A stretch of 64,000 bases of DNA from Betaproteobacteria bacterium (GTDB lineage: Bacteria; Pseudomonadota; Gammaproteobacteria; Burkholderiales; SG8-39): the NCBI GenBank assembly GCA_005881575.1, contig VBCA01000013.1, positions 19,662 through 83,661 on the forward strand. The letters are read 5' to 3'. This document shows positions 56,665-64,000 of this stretch, one piece after another (within the stretch, counting starts at the first letter, position 1; each line of letters starts with the position of its first letter). The notes beneath the pieces are model-generated. The model saw only the letters and a list, made by a program, of their open reading frames with translations. It was not told where the DNA came from and did no database searches. The position numbers and the translations under genes are program-made.

Positions 56665-57660
56665 ATGATGCAACGATGGATTCTCGTCCTGGCGATGGTC
56701 GCATCAGCGCCCGCGACGGCGGATCCGGCTATGGTTCGCGTCAACAGCTTCCCGAACGCCAAGGCGCTCCCCCTGCACGCGGGCATCGCCAAGGGCATCT
56801 TTGCGAGGCACGGCCTCGCCCTGCAGCTTTCCTTTACCGAAAACTCGACCCGGCAGCGTGAAGGGCTCGCGGCCAGCGAATTCGACCTCGTACATTCCGC
56901 CGTGGACAACGCCGTCGCCATGGTCGAAACGGCGAAGAACGACGTCCTCATCGTCACCGGCGGCGACAGCGGCATGAACGAGTTTTTCGTCCAGGCCTAC
57001 GTCCGCTCGTTCGCCGACCTGCGCGGACGCAAGCTCGTGGTCGATGCGCCCAACACGGCGTACGCCATCCAGGCGAAGAAGATCCTGCAGAAGCACGGCC
57101 TGAGGGAGGGCGCGGACTACACGGTGGTGCCGGTGGGGCGCGGCGAGCTGCGCCTGAAAGCCATGGCCGAGAACGGGGACTACGCCGCTGCGATACTCAA
57201 TCTTCCGTTTACCATCCAGGCCGAGCAACTGGGTATGAAAAGTCTGGGAAATACCGTAGACATCCTCGGGCCCTATCAGGCGAACGGCGCCTTTGCGCTG
57301 CGCGCCTGGGTCGAATCGAACGGCGCGCTGCTCGAGCGCTACATCGCCGCCTACGTCGAGTCGCTGCGCTGGGTCAGGCGGCCCGAGAACCGGGCGGAGT
57401 GCACGGCGCTTCTCATGGACAAGCTGAAAGTTTCACGCGAGGTCGCGGAGCGCACCTACCGGCTGCTCGTCGATCCGGCTCGCGGATTCACGCCGGACGC
57501 GCAGTTCGACATGGAAGGCTTCCGCAACCTCCTCGCTCTGCGCGCCGAGATCGAGGGCGGAGCCGACGCGCCGCAAGCGGAAAAGTATCTCGATCTTTCT
57601 TACTACAGGCGGGCGATCGGCGCGCTTGCCAAACCCGGGCAGGAAGGCGTGAGTCGGTGA
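56665..57660 (+). CDS. NMT1/SsuA-like ABC substrate-binding protein
   Basis: This roughly 331-aa protein begins at one of two adjacent ATGs after GGAGGAGGG and has a signal peptide (core LVLAMVASAPATA). NSFPNAKALPLHAGIAKGIF and VHSAVDNAVAMVE are typical of SsuA/NMT1-type receptors that bind sulfonates, pyrimidines or similar ligands. No ABC permease or ATPase is adjacent. Its stop overlaps the tctC-like start (GTGA). Confidence 0.83.
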   Translation: MMQRWILVLAMVASAPATADPAMVRVNSFPNAKALPLHAGIAKGIFARHGLALQLSFTENSTRQREGLAASEFDLVHSAVDNAVAMVETAKNDVLIVTGGDSGMNEFFVQAYVRSFADLRGRKLVVDAPNTAYAIQAKKILQKHGLREGADYTVVPVGRGELRLKAMAENGDYAAAILNLPFTIQAEQLGMKSLGNTVDILGPYQANGAFALRAWVESNGALLERYIAAYVESLRWVRRPENRAECTALLMDKLKVSREVAERTYRLLVDPARGFTPDAQFDMEGFRNLLALRAEIEGGADAPQAEKYLDLSYYRRAIGALAKPGQEGVSR

Positions 57661-58631
57661 CGGGCGTTTCGCAAATGTTCTGGGCGCTCGCTCTATTTGC
57701 GGCGCCCGTCGCAGCGCAAAATCCCGCCCAGCCCTACCCGAGCGGACCGCTGCGCATCGTGGTGCCGTTTCAGGCCGGCGGCTCCACGGACATGGTCGCG
57801 CGCACCCTGGCGCAGAAGCTCAAGGACCGTTTCAATCAGCCGGTGGTGGTGGAAAACCGCGCCGGAGCGAACGGCACCATCGGCGCCGCGCTCGTGGCGA
57901 AAGCGTTGCCCGACGGGCACACGATGCTGCTCGTCCAATCGGGCTTCGTGTCGAACCCGATCCTGATGAGGAACCTGCCTTACGATCAAGCGCGCGACCT
58001 CGCGCCGGTTTCCAGCCTCGCCTCAGGGCCCATGGTGCTGGTCGTGCATCCGTCGCTGCCCGCGAAATCGGTCAGGGAGCTGATCGCATTCGCCAGGTCG
58101 CGTCCGGGAGAGCTCAACTTCGGTTCGCCCGGCAACGGCTCGCTTTCGCACCTTTGCGCGGAGTTGTTCGATGCGATGGCGGGCGTCAAGATGACCCACG
58201 TTCCCTACAAAGGGTCAGGCGGCGCCCTCGCCGACGTGCTCGCCGGGCGCGTGCCGGTGTACTACATGAACCTGGTGCTCGCGCTGCCCTACCTGAAGGA
58301 CGACAGGCTGCGTGCGCTGGGCGTGACGACCCGAGAGCGCTCGGCGGTCACGCCGGAACTCCCGACGATCGACGAGGCGGGATTGCCGGGCTACGAGATC
58401 ACCACCTGGTATGGGCTGTTCGTACAGGGAGCGACGCCGCGCGGCGTGATCGCGAGGCTCCAGGAGGAAGTGGCGCGGATCCTCGATCAGCCCGCCATGA
58501 AGGACCGAATCGCGGCGGACGGCATGACGGTGGTCGCGAGCACGCCGGCGGAGTTCGCCGTGTTTCTCAAGCGCGAAACCGAGAAATACGCGCGCATCAT
58601 CGCAGCGGCGGGAATCAAGGCGATCGACTAG
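57657..58631 (+). CDS. tripartite tricarboxylate transporter receptor (TctC/Bug family)
   Basis: This 324-aa protein starts at GTG and has a signal peptide ending PVAAQ. PSGPLRIVVPFQAGGSTDMVAR, VVVENRAGANGTIG and GVKMTHVPYKGSGGALADVL are signature Bug motifs. Bug receptors bind carboxylates such as citrate, nicotinate or amino acids. TctA/TctB membrane partners are absent here, which is common in Burkholderiales-type genomes. It overlaps the end of the convergent membrane protein gene by 17 bases. Confidence 0.9.
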   Translation: MTGVSQMFWALALFAAPVAAQNPAQPYPSGPLRIVVPFQAGGSTDMVARTLAQKLKDRFNQPVVVENRAGANGTIGAALVAKALPDGHTMLLVQSGFVSNPILMRNLPYDQARDLAPVSSLASGPMVLVVHPSLPAKSVRELIAFARSRPGELNFGSPGNGSLSHLCAELFDAMAGVKMTHVPYKGSGGALADVLAGRVPVYYMNLVLALPYLKDDRLRALGVTTRERSAVTPELPTIDEAGLPGYEITTWYGLFVQGATPRGVIARLQEEVARILDQPAMKDRIAADGMTVVASTPAEFAVFLKRETEKYARIIAAAGIKAID

Positions 58632-59220
58632 CGGGTTGCTGTAAAACGGTTCGCGGTGGCAGCAGCCGGACCAAGGCGTAGACAGACGCGAGCGGGTCGA
58701 TCAGATAATCCCAGAGATTGCGTGATTCGTAAGCACCGACGAGATACGCAAGCGCCGCGGCGATCACGACGAGCACGATGACATGCAGTCTCGCCCACCA
58801 CGCAGCCAAGGTGATCGCCAACAGGGCCGTGAGAAATCCGATCGATCCATAGCCCAGCGCGTACGGGTCGAACCGCGTCCATCCGAGCGCGAACGGATAC
58901 AGGAACGCGGCGGCGAGCGCGAGGAGCCAACAAAGCGCCTGCCTATCCCGAAGCCCGATCAGCGTCCTCCCGGTGAGCTGCGCGAAGCAAGCCGCGCCGG
59001 CGAGGACGAGCGTCGACATGCTCAAGTCTCCGGTGACGCCCCGCACGCAGGCGGCGATCGAGAGCTCGCCGATCGGAACGAACACCGCGAGGGCCGCGGC
59101 CAGCATGACCGCATAGCGGGCGCGCACCGGCAGGCGCCGCAGCCGGATCGCGGTCGCGACTGCGGCAAGGCCGAGCAGCCCGCTGCCGAAAAGGCCGAAA
59201 GCATCGCTCGCGGAGATCAT
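58615..59220 (-). CDS. hypothetical multipass membrane protein
   Basis: From ATG 59220 (MISASDAFGLFGSGLLGL) it is 201 aa with about six hydrophobic helices and almost no polar loops. I do not recognise a family. It overlaps the BNR-repeat gene by 4 bases (ATGA), so it belongs to that operon. Its end overlaps the convergent tctC-like end by 17 bases. Confidence 0.6.
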   Translation of the reverse strand: MISASDAFGLFGSGLLGLAAVATAIRLRRLPVRARYAVMLAAALAVFVPIGELSIAACVRGVTGDLSMSTLVLAGAACFAQLTGRTLIGLRDRQALCWLLALAAAFLYPFALGWTRFDPYALGYGSIGFLTALLAITLAAWWARLHVIVLVVIAAALAYLVGAYESRNLWDYLIDPLASVYALVRLLPPRTVLQQPASRSP

Positions 59221-60374
59221 CGCCTGCCCTCCAGCCAGGCCCGGTTGAAACGCACGTGCTTGATGCGGGAACGGCCCCAGGTGTAGAGCACGTGGACATC
59301 GCCGTCCCGGTCCTGCACGATCCACGGGTAGGAATATTCCGGGACCGGCGCAGGCGCCGGTCCGGAAGCGCCTTCGAACCGGTGCGCGATGCGCCACGTG
59401 TGTCCGAAATCCGCCGAGAGCGCGAGCGAAAGGTCCTCGCGATTTTCCTCGGCGTTGTTGAACACGAGCAGCAGCGGGCCGCCAGAGAGCGACAGGCTTG
59501 CGATCGCCGCGTTGGGGTTCGGCAATGCCGTCTTGGCGGGCGCGCTCCAGTGGACGCCGCCATCTTCAGTCCGCACCATCAGGATCCGATTCGGAGGATT
59601 CCCGGCATAACGCATGAAGCCCACCGCTTCCGTCTGCGATCGCGGCACGATCACCGGCTGCAGCGACGACTGCCCCCAGGATAGACGGGTTTTCCCGATC
59701 GCGCGGCCCTCGGCGTCCAGGCGCAGCAGCTCGCCGAACTTGCCGAGCAGCTCGTGGTAGACCGGCAAGCCGACGCCGCCGCCGGAAAAAAGGAGCGGCG
59801 CGCCTTTCACCAGCGTGCTGATATTGAAAAACGGCGATGCGATCAGGCGCCGCGGCGGACTCCAGGTCTCGCCTTCGTCTTCCGAGACCATCAGGTTCAC
59901 GGCGCTGCCCGCCCAGCCGCCGACGGACACGCTGACGAAATAGAGGCACAGGCGTCCCTTCGAGTCGCGGCCGGCAACGGGATTGCCCAGTTTGCGCACG
60001 CTGCGTCGCAGATGCCTTTGCGCGAATTCGCGGGTGACGACGGCGCTCTCCGGGCTCCAGTCTTTTTGCCGGAGAGAGTAGACGGAGGTGTAGATGGCGA
60101 CATCGGACGCGCCTTCGCGGCTGCCCCCGTACCAGAACGCCCTCAGCCGCCCGCCCGAGATTTCCGCGGCGGTAGCGCTGTGCACCGATGCGGCGCTGGT
60201 ATTGGGCAGGAGCTGAGCCTCATAGAGCGGCGGCGCCGTGGACGCGGCGCGAGCAGCGCTTGGCGGCGGCGCGAACCCGCCGGGCGGGAGCGCGGTGATC
60301 ACCCGGAAGTAGAGCCCGGCAAACGCCAGAGCCACCGCGGCCAGCGACGCCCATCTCTGCCCTCGCGCAGTCAC
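59217..60374 (-). CDS. BNR/sialidase-fold repeat protein
   Basis: This 385-aa protein has an N-terminal membrane anchor or signal (about 10-30) and several Asp boxes (SEDEGETWSPP, TEDGGVHWSAP, SADFGHTW), the mark of a six-bladed BNR propeller. The annotation exo-alpha-sialidase is often given to this family, but the catalytic Arg triad and nucleophile are not assured. It overlaps both neighbours by 4 bases. It likely faces the periplasm. Confidence 0.78.
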   Translation of the reverse strand: MTARGQRWASLAAVALAFAGLYFRVITALPPGGFAPPPSAARAASTAPPLYEAQLLPNTSAASVHSATAAEISGGRLRAFWYGGSREGASDVAIYTSVYSLRQKDWSPESAVVTREFAQRHLRRSVRKLGNPVAGRDSKGRLCLYFVSVSVGGWAGSAVNLMVSEDEGETWSPPRRLIASPFFNISTLVKGAPLLFSGGGVGLPVYHELLGKFGELLRLDAEGRAIGKTRLSWGQSSLQPVIVPRSQTEAVGFMRYAGNPPNRILMVRTEDGGVHWSAPAKTALPNPNAAIASLSLSGGPLLLVFNNAEENREDLSLALSADFGHTWRIAHRFEGASGPAPAPVPEYSYPWIVQDRDGDVHVLYTWGRSRIKHVRFNRAWLEGRR

Positions 60375-62353
60375 TCCCGACCGACCTCCATCGGAGCGTG
60401 AGGCCGGGGGGGATTGTGGCGGAGCATGTATTTCGAAGTCTCGTACAGCGCCTCGTGCAGGCGGCGCAGCTCGGCGACTTTCTCGGGATAGCGCTCGTGC
60501 ACGTCCTGGGCGCCGTTCTCCGAGCGGTAGCGGAACAGACGCGGACCGCCGGGATCGAGCCGGAAATAGAACTCGTCGTCGAGCACGCCGTTCAGCCCGA
60601 TCAGCGAGAAATGCCAGCCGCCGGGCCCGAGATCGAGGAGATCGCGCCCGAGCGCGGTATTGAGATACGGAACACCGATCAGGCTCAAGGCCGTCGGCAG
60701 CGAGTCGGGCAGGCTCGCGGTGAAATCGATGCGCCCTTTGACCAGCCCGGGCGCGTAGATCACGAAAGGCACGTGATAGCCCGTGAGCAACAGCTCCTGC
60801 CAGGGCGTCTGCACCGTCGAGGGGTTGCCGTGATCTCCGTACAGCACGAACACCGTCTTCGCGAAGTACGGGTCCTTCCTCGCCTTCTCGAAGAAGGACC
60901 CCAGCGCGAAGTCGAGATAACGCAGGCCGTTGAAGGCGGCGAGGCTGTCGAAACCGTTCTGCGCGAGCTCCTTCGCATCGACCTGGGCGAGCTCGAAGCC
61001 GGGGTGATCGTCGGGGATACCGTACGGCCGGTGGTTTCCCGCGGTCTGGATGAACGCGAAGAAGGGCCGCTTCTCCTCGCGCAGTATCTTGTGCGCCTTG
61101 TCGAACAGCACGACGTCGGACACGCCCCAGCCGTCCACTTGCGGCGCGTCGTAGTCGCCCTCTTCGAATATGTGCAGGCCCGGGATGTTGTGGGTGAACA
61201 GGCCGCGGATGTTCCCCCAGGTCGCGCTGCCGCCGAGGAAATAATACTTCTCGTAGCCCTCGAGCGCGTTCACCAGGGTGTGCTGATTCACCACCAGCGG
61301 ATTGCGCGAGGCGGTGGTGGCGCCGTTCACGTCCGGGATGCCGGTGAGCATCTCGAACACCGATCGCGGCGTCGGAACCTCCGGGACGAAGAAATTCGTA
61401 AACAGCAGCCCCTCTTTCGCGATCGCGTCGAAGTGCGGCGTGCCGTTCATGCGGTTGCCGAAGGTCCCCGACTCGAACGCGGCGAAGGACTCGAGGTGGA
61501 TCACGACCAGGTTGTATTGAATCGCGGACTTCGGCGGTGCGACGTAGCGGGCGAAGCCGAGCTTCCCGGGGTCCGGGGTTTCGACTCCCAGCAGCGCAGC
61601 CGTGTACGCGTAGTGCTCGCGCACTTTGTCAGTGTCATAGGGGAGATTACGATTTTCGGCCGTGTCCATGAGGAACAGAACCGGGTTGAGCGCGAGCGCG
61701 GCCACCGCCTCGCTCGGGGAGAAATACGCCTCGCTCCAGCGCAGCGGATACCGCGACCACTTCCCGTAGATGCCGAAAGCGTAGAGGGCCGCGAGCGCGG
61801 CGATCGCGGTCCGCCTCGGCCACTTCGATAGCGGATTCGACGCCGGAGCGAGCGTGCGCCCCGCGATGCGTCCCGCCGCCCAGGTGTACGCGCCCGTGAG
61901 CAGCGCCAGTCCGAGCAAGCCCGGCAGGACCGGATAGGTCTCCCAGGCCACGCGCGCCGCCACCCCCACCGGCGTCAGATGATCGATGAAGGTCGCGTTG
62001 AGGCGCACCCGCATCCAGTCGTAGTGCCCGAAATCCACGAAGTAGAGCAGCAGCACGATGCACTGTGCCGCGGCGAGGTAAGCGAGCCAGGCGATTCGCG
62101 CGGCGCGCCGCCGCGCCGGATCGAAAAGCGCGATCCAGCCGAGGAGCGCGAGCGGCAGGCCGAGGAGCAGCGCGAGCCGCAGGTCGAACTTGAACCCGAG
62201 GTAGAGGGCTCTGAGCAAATCCGCCCGGGATGCGTTCGCAAGCGCCTCGTGAAACGCGGCCCAGAAAGCGCCGCGGAACACCGCGAATACGACGAGATCG
62301 ATCGCGGTCAGCGCGAGAATGAAACGGGCGAGCCCCGGGAGCCGCTTGAACAT
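60371..62353 (-). CDS. LTA synthase-family (sulfatase/alkaline phosphatase-fold) membrane enzyme
   Basis: This 660-aa protein has five N-terminal membrane helices (about 8-215) and a large periplasmic sulfatase-like domain. VVIHLESF (about 283), a Thr nucleophile candidate in EVPTPRSVFEML (about 327), and YGDHGNPS (about 506) with late His are as in LtaS/OpgB-type phosphoglycerol transferases. In Gram-negatives such enzymes modify glucans or lipids with phosphoglycerol or phosphoethanolamine. It ends 4 bases into the BNR gene. Confidence 0.87.
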   Translation of the reverse strand: MFKRLPGLARFILALTAIDLVVFAVFRGAFWAAFHEALANASRADLLRALYLGFKFDLRLALLLGLPLALLGWIALFDPARRRAARIAWLAYLAAAQCIVLLLYFVDFGHYDWMRVRLNATFIDHLTPVGVAARVAWETYPVLPGLLGLALLTGAYTWAAGRIAGRTLAPASNPLSKWPRRTAIAALAALYAFGIYGKWSRYPLRWSEAYFSPSEAVAALALNPVLFLMDTAENRNLPYDTDKVREHYAYTAALLGVETPDPGKLGFARYVAPPKSAIQYNLVVIHLESFAAFESGTFGNRMNGTPHFDAIAKEGLLFTNFFVPEVPTPRSVFEMLTGIPDVNGATTASRNPLVVNQHTLVNALEGYEKYYFLGGSATWGNIRGLFTHNIPGLHIFEEGDYDAPQVDGWGVSDVVLFDKAHKILREEKRPFFAFIQTAGNHRPYGIPDDHPGFELAQVDAKELAQNGFDSLAAFNGLRYLDFALGSFFEKARKDPYFAKTVFVLYGDHGNPSTVQTPWQELLLTGYHVPFVIYAPGLVKGRIDFTASLPDSLPTALSLIGVPYLNTALGRDLLDLGPGGWHFSLIGLNGVLDDEFYFRLDPGGPRLFRYRSENGAQDVHERYPEKVAELRRLHEALYETSKYMLRHNPPRPHAPMEVGRE

Positions 62354-62366
62354 TTCCGCCGCGGCT

Positions 62367-63242
62367 TCAGGCGGCTTGCGCCGATGTCTCGAAGCGCGAC
62401 TTGAACCGCAGGATCTGCTCGAGCGTGTTCTGCCCGGTCTGCTGCGGCGGCACGAGCTCCCACAGCTCCGACTGCGGCATGAGCTCCTTCAGCGCAAGGG
62501 ACGCCGAGCGCGTGTGCCGGCTGTCCGCGCCCGACATGATGAGCGCCGGGATCTGGATGCGCATGAGCTCCTCGCCGCTTGCGCCCGAGGGCATGGTGTC
62601 GTTGAAGATCGCGTCGCGGCTGCGCGCGCAGGCGTCGAGATACCTCTCCACGTCCTCGCTCGCGAGCTCGCGCGCGAACTCCGGATAGACCGCGGCGGGC
62701 GATCCCCAGGGCCCGATCTCGGGATCGAGCCAGAAATTCTCGCCTCGCGGCGCGCGCTCGATCACGGCCGCGAGGCCGTTCGCGCGCACGAAGTCCATGT
62801 GGCGCCGGAAAAACTCGTGGCCCTTCTGCATCCACAGGTACCCGCCCACGGGCCAGTGAAGCAGCAGTCCCTTGCATGCCTCGGGCTCGCGCACTGCAAA
62901 GGCGAGCGCGAGCGATGCGCCCATGCAGCTGCCGAGTATGAATGCCTGCTTCACGCCCGCCAGATCGAGCAGCCCCTTGGCTTCTTGAACGTACAAATCC
63001 CAGTTGAGCGGCTCGACGCGGCCGCCCGAGAGGCCGCATTCGCGGCGATCGTAGGCGATGCAGGTGAAGTGCCGCGAAAGGGTCGCGAGCCCGTCCATCT
63101 GCCCGAACGCTTCCTTGCCCCCGGCGGCGGTCCAGCGCGAGATCACGGAGCGCCAGCCGCCGGGCGCGAACATCAGCAGATGAGGGCCCTTGCCCTCGAC
63201 GAGATAGTTGATGCTGATGCCGTTGATCGTTGCGAATGGCAT
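62367..63242 (-). CDS. alpha/beta hydrolase with Cys nucleophile
   Basis: This 291-aa cytoplasmic hydrolase has the elbow LGSCMGAS, so the nucleophile position is Cys106 rather than Ser (G-x-C-x-G). Other landmarks are the oxyanion APGGW segment (about 26-30) and SGADSRHT near 235. A Cys nucleophile is known from dienelactone hydrolase. It is 13 bases upstream of the LTA-synthase-like gene and divergent from the SDR. Substrate unknown. Confidence 0.8.
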   Translation of the reverse strand: MPFATINGISINYLVEGKGPHLLMFAPGGWRSVISRWTAAGGKEAFGQMDGLATLSRHFTCIAYDRRECGLSGGRVEPLNWDLYVQEAKGLLDLAGVKQAFILGSCMGASLALAFAVREPEACKGLLLHWPVGGYLWMQKGHEFFRRHMDFVRANGLAAVIERAPRGENFWLDPEIGPWGSPAAVYPEFARELASEDVERYLDACARSRDAIFNDTMPSGASGEELMRIQIPALIMSGADSRHTRSASLALKELMPQSELWELVPPQQTGQNTLEQILRFKSRFETSAQAA

Positions 63243-63257
63243 GGCGTATCCTGTCCG

Positions 63258-63286
63258 CTGACGGGAAAAGCGGCGAAAATTATAAC
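63258..63286 (+). promoter_or_regulatory. predicted promoter of the SDR gene
   Basis: CTGACG (63258-63263) and TATAAC (63281-63286) are 17 bases apart. The -10 region also reads TATAAT on the minus strand (63284-63279), facing the hydrolase gene, so the region may work both ways. Confidence 0.5.
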
Positions 63287-63313
63287 TTGCCTGCGCATAT
63301 GAACGAGGTTGGA

Positions 63314-64000
63314 ATGACCGCCGGCGCCGAGCTCACGGGAAAAGTGGCGCTCGTCACCGGCGGCGCGAGGAACATCGGCCGGGCGATCTCGCGTTCGCTC
63401 GCCGCGGGCGGCGCGACGGTGATGGTGAACGCCAATACCTCGCAGGGCGACGCCAAGAACACGGTGGCGATGATCAAATCGAACGGGGGCGCGGCCGCCT
63501 GCCACTTCGCCGACGTGACCGACCCCGGTGCGGTCGCGAAGATGGTGGACGCGACGGTCAAGCAGTTCGGACGCCTGGACATTCTCGTCAACAACGCCGC
63601 CGTGCGGAGCGAGACGCACTTCGAGGACATCAAGCTCGAGGAATGGCACCGCGTGCTTGCGACCGTGCTCGACGGCGCGTTCCTGTGCACCCAATCCTGC
63701 CTGCCGCACCTCATTCGCGTGCGCGGCGGAGCGATCGTGAATATCGGGGGCCTGACGGCGCACAAGGGCGCAACCGGCCGCGCCCACGTGATAACCGCGA
63801 AAGCCGGCATCGCCGGCATGACGCGGGCGCTCGCGCTCGACCTCGCGCCGCGACGCATCACGGTCAACTGCGTGGTGCCCGGGACGATCGAGACCGTGCG
63901 CGGCCTGCCTGGGGCGCCGCTTCGCCCTCGCGACCGGCGCGGCCTGCCGCCGATCGGCCGCCGCGGCGAGCCCGAGGAGGTCGCGGCGGTGGTGCGCATG
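63314..64000 (+). CDS. short-chain dehydrogenase/reductase-fold protein lacking catalytic Tyr and Ser (3'-truncated)
   Basis: The gene runs past the window end (229 codons visible). It has the nucleotide-binding TGGARNIGRA and LVNNAA motifs. The SDR active site is altered: at the Tyr position of YxxxK the residue is Val159 (codon 63788-63790; HVITAK, Lys163 kept), and the Ser position is Gly146 (NIGG). The start is taken as ATG 63314 with GAGG upstream; ATG 63299 would lie only about 6 bases from the predicted transcription start. Function unknown; the family recurs as SDR-like proteins with GGxxxHxG-type sites. Confidence 0.83.
   Translation, partial: MTAGAELTGKVALVTGGARNIGRAISRSLAAGGATVMVNANTSQGDAKNTVAMIKSNGGAAACHFADVTDPGAVAKMVDATVKQFGRLDILVNNAAVRSETHFEDIKLEEWHRVLATVLDGAFLCTQSCLPHLIRVRGGAIVNIGGLTAHKGATGRAHVITAKAGIAGMTRALALDLAPRRITVNCVVPGTIETVRGLPGAPLRPRDRRGLPPIGRRGEPEEVAAVVRM

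Noticed and set aside
59217..60374. Confident sialidase activity of the BNR protein
   Set aside because: Asp boxes define the propeller, not catalysis; the Arg triad could not be confirmed.
60398..61831. 477-codon plus-strand open frame opposite the LTA-synthase-like gene
   Set aside because: The sulfatase motifs are on the minus strand; the plus product is low-complexity Arg/Glu/Val-rich.

Overview
The window is 64 kb of GC-rich, densely packed bacterial chromosome. Protein content and gene order point to a betaproteobacterium of the Burkholderiales/Nitrosomonadales type: type IV pilus and Chp chemosensory genes, a pyrR-pyrB-pyrC' cluster, accBC-prmA followed by a DUF3426 zinc-ribbon gene, an rnb-tonB-mtgA block, and NodIJ-type ABC exporter genes. 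I saw no rRNA, tRNA, CRISPR array, insertion sequence, phage gene or replication origin. The placement is inferred from gene content and remembered synteny, not from a search.

Layout. 1-6.3 kb: a cut-off [2Fe-2S] ferredoxin gene, an alpha/beta hydrolase, a NodI/NodJ-like ABC exporter and hemJ (nearly all overlapping), then a GNAT acetyltransferase and a secreted M1 aminopeptidase. 6.3-12.8 kb: an acyl-CoA synthetase, a THUMP RNA methyltransferase and several small or poorly characterised genes. 12.8-30.5 kb: the motility and pyrimidine block. It holds pilU and pilT, the divergent yggS-proC-yggT operon, and on the minus strand pilG-pilH-pilI-pilJ-chpA-yqgE-ruvX-pyrR-pyrB-cupin-pyrC'. The neighbourhood resembles the pilT/pilU-pyrBC'-pilGHIJ-chpA region of Pseudomonas aeruginosa. 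30.7-33.7 kb: rubredoxin, then thiD-thiE-hemL. 33.7-43.7 kb: mgtE, a UMF1-type MFS gene, mtgA, tonB, an RNase II-family gene, an enolase-superfamily gene, mpl and a nucleotidyltransferase-like gene. 44.0-51.7 kb: aroQ (apparently frameshifted), accB, accC, prmA, a DUF3426 gene, a PfkB kinase, plsC, apaH, a small basic ORF and a GST.

From 51.8 kb to the end the content becomes accessory and catabolic. There is a split TPP-dependent decarboxylase (ComD/ComE-like), a Pht5-family protein, a trypsin-fold HtrA-like protein that has lost two of its three catalytic residues, an isoaspartyl methyltransferase-like enzyme, a glutaredoxin-DinB fusion, and two orphan solute receptors (NMT1-like and TctC/Bug-like). 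A four-gene minus-strand operon follows (Cys-nucleophile hydrolase, LTA-synthase-like sulfatase-fold enzyme, BNR-repeat protein, membrane protein). Last comes a truncated SDR lacking the canonical catalytic Ser and Tyr.

The points most worth following are the aroQ frameshift, a 16-bp perfect palindrome upstream of aroQ-accBC, the cupin gene embedded in the pyr operon beside a non-catalytic dihydroorotase, the degenerate HtrA-like and SDR proteins, and the orphan receptor/decarboxylase locus. I found no clear previously undescribed defence or mobile system.
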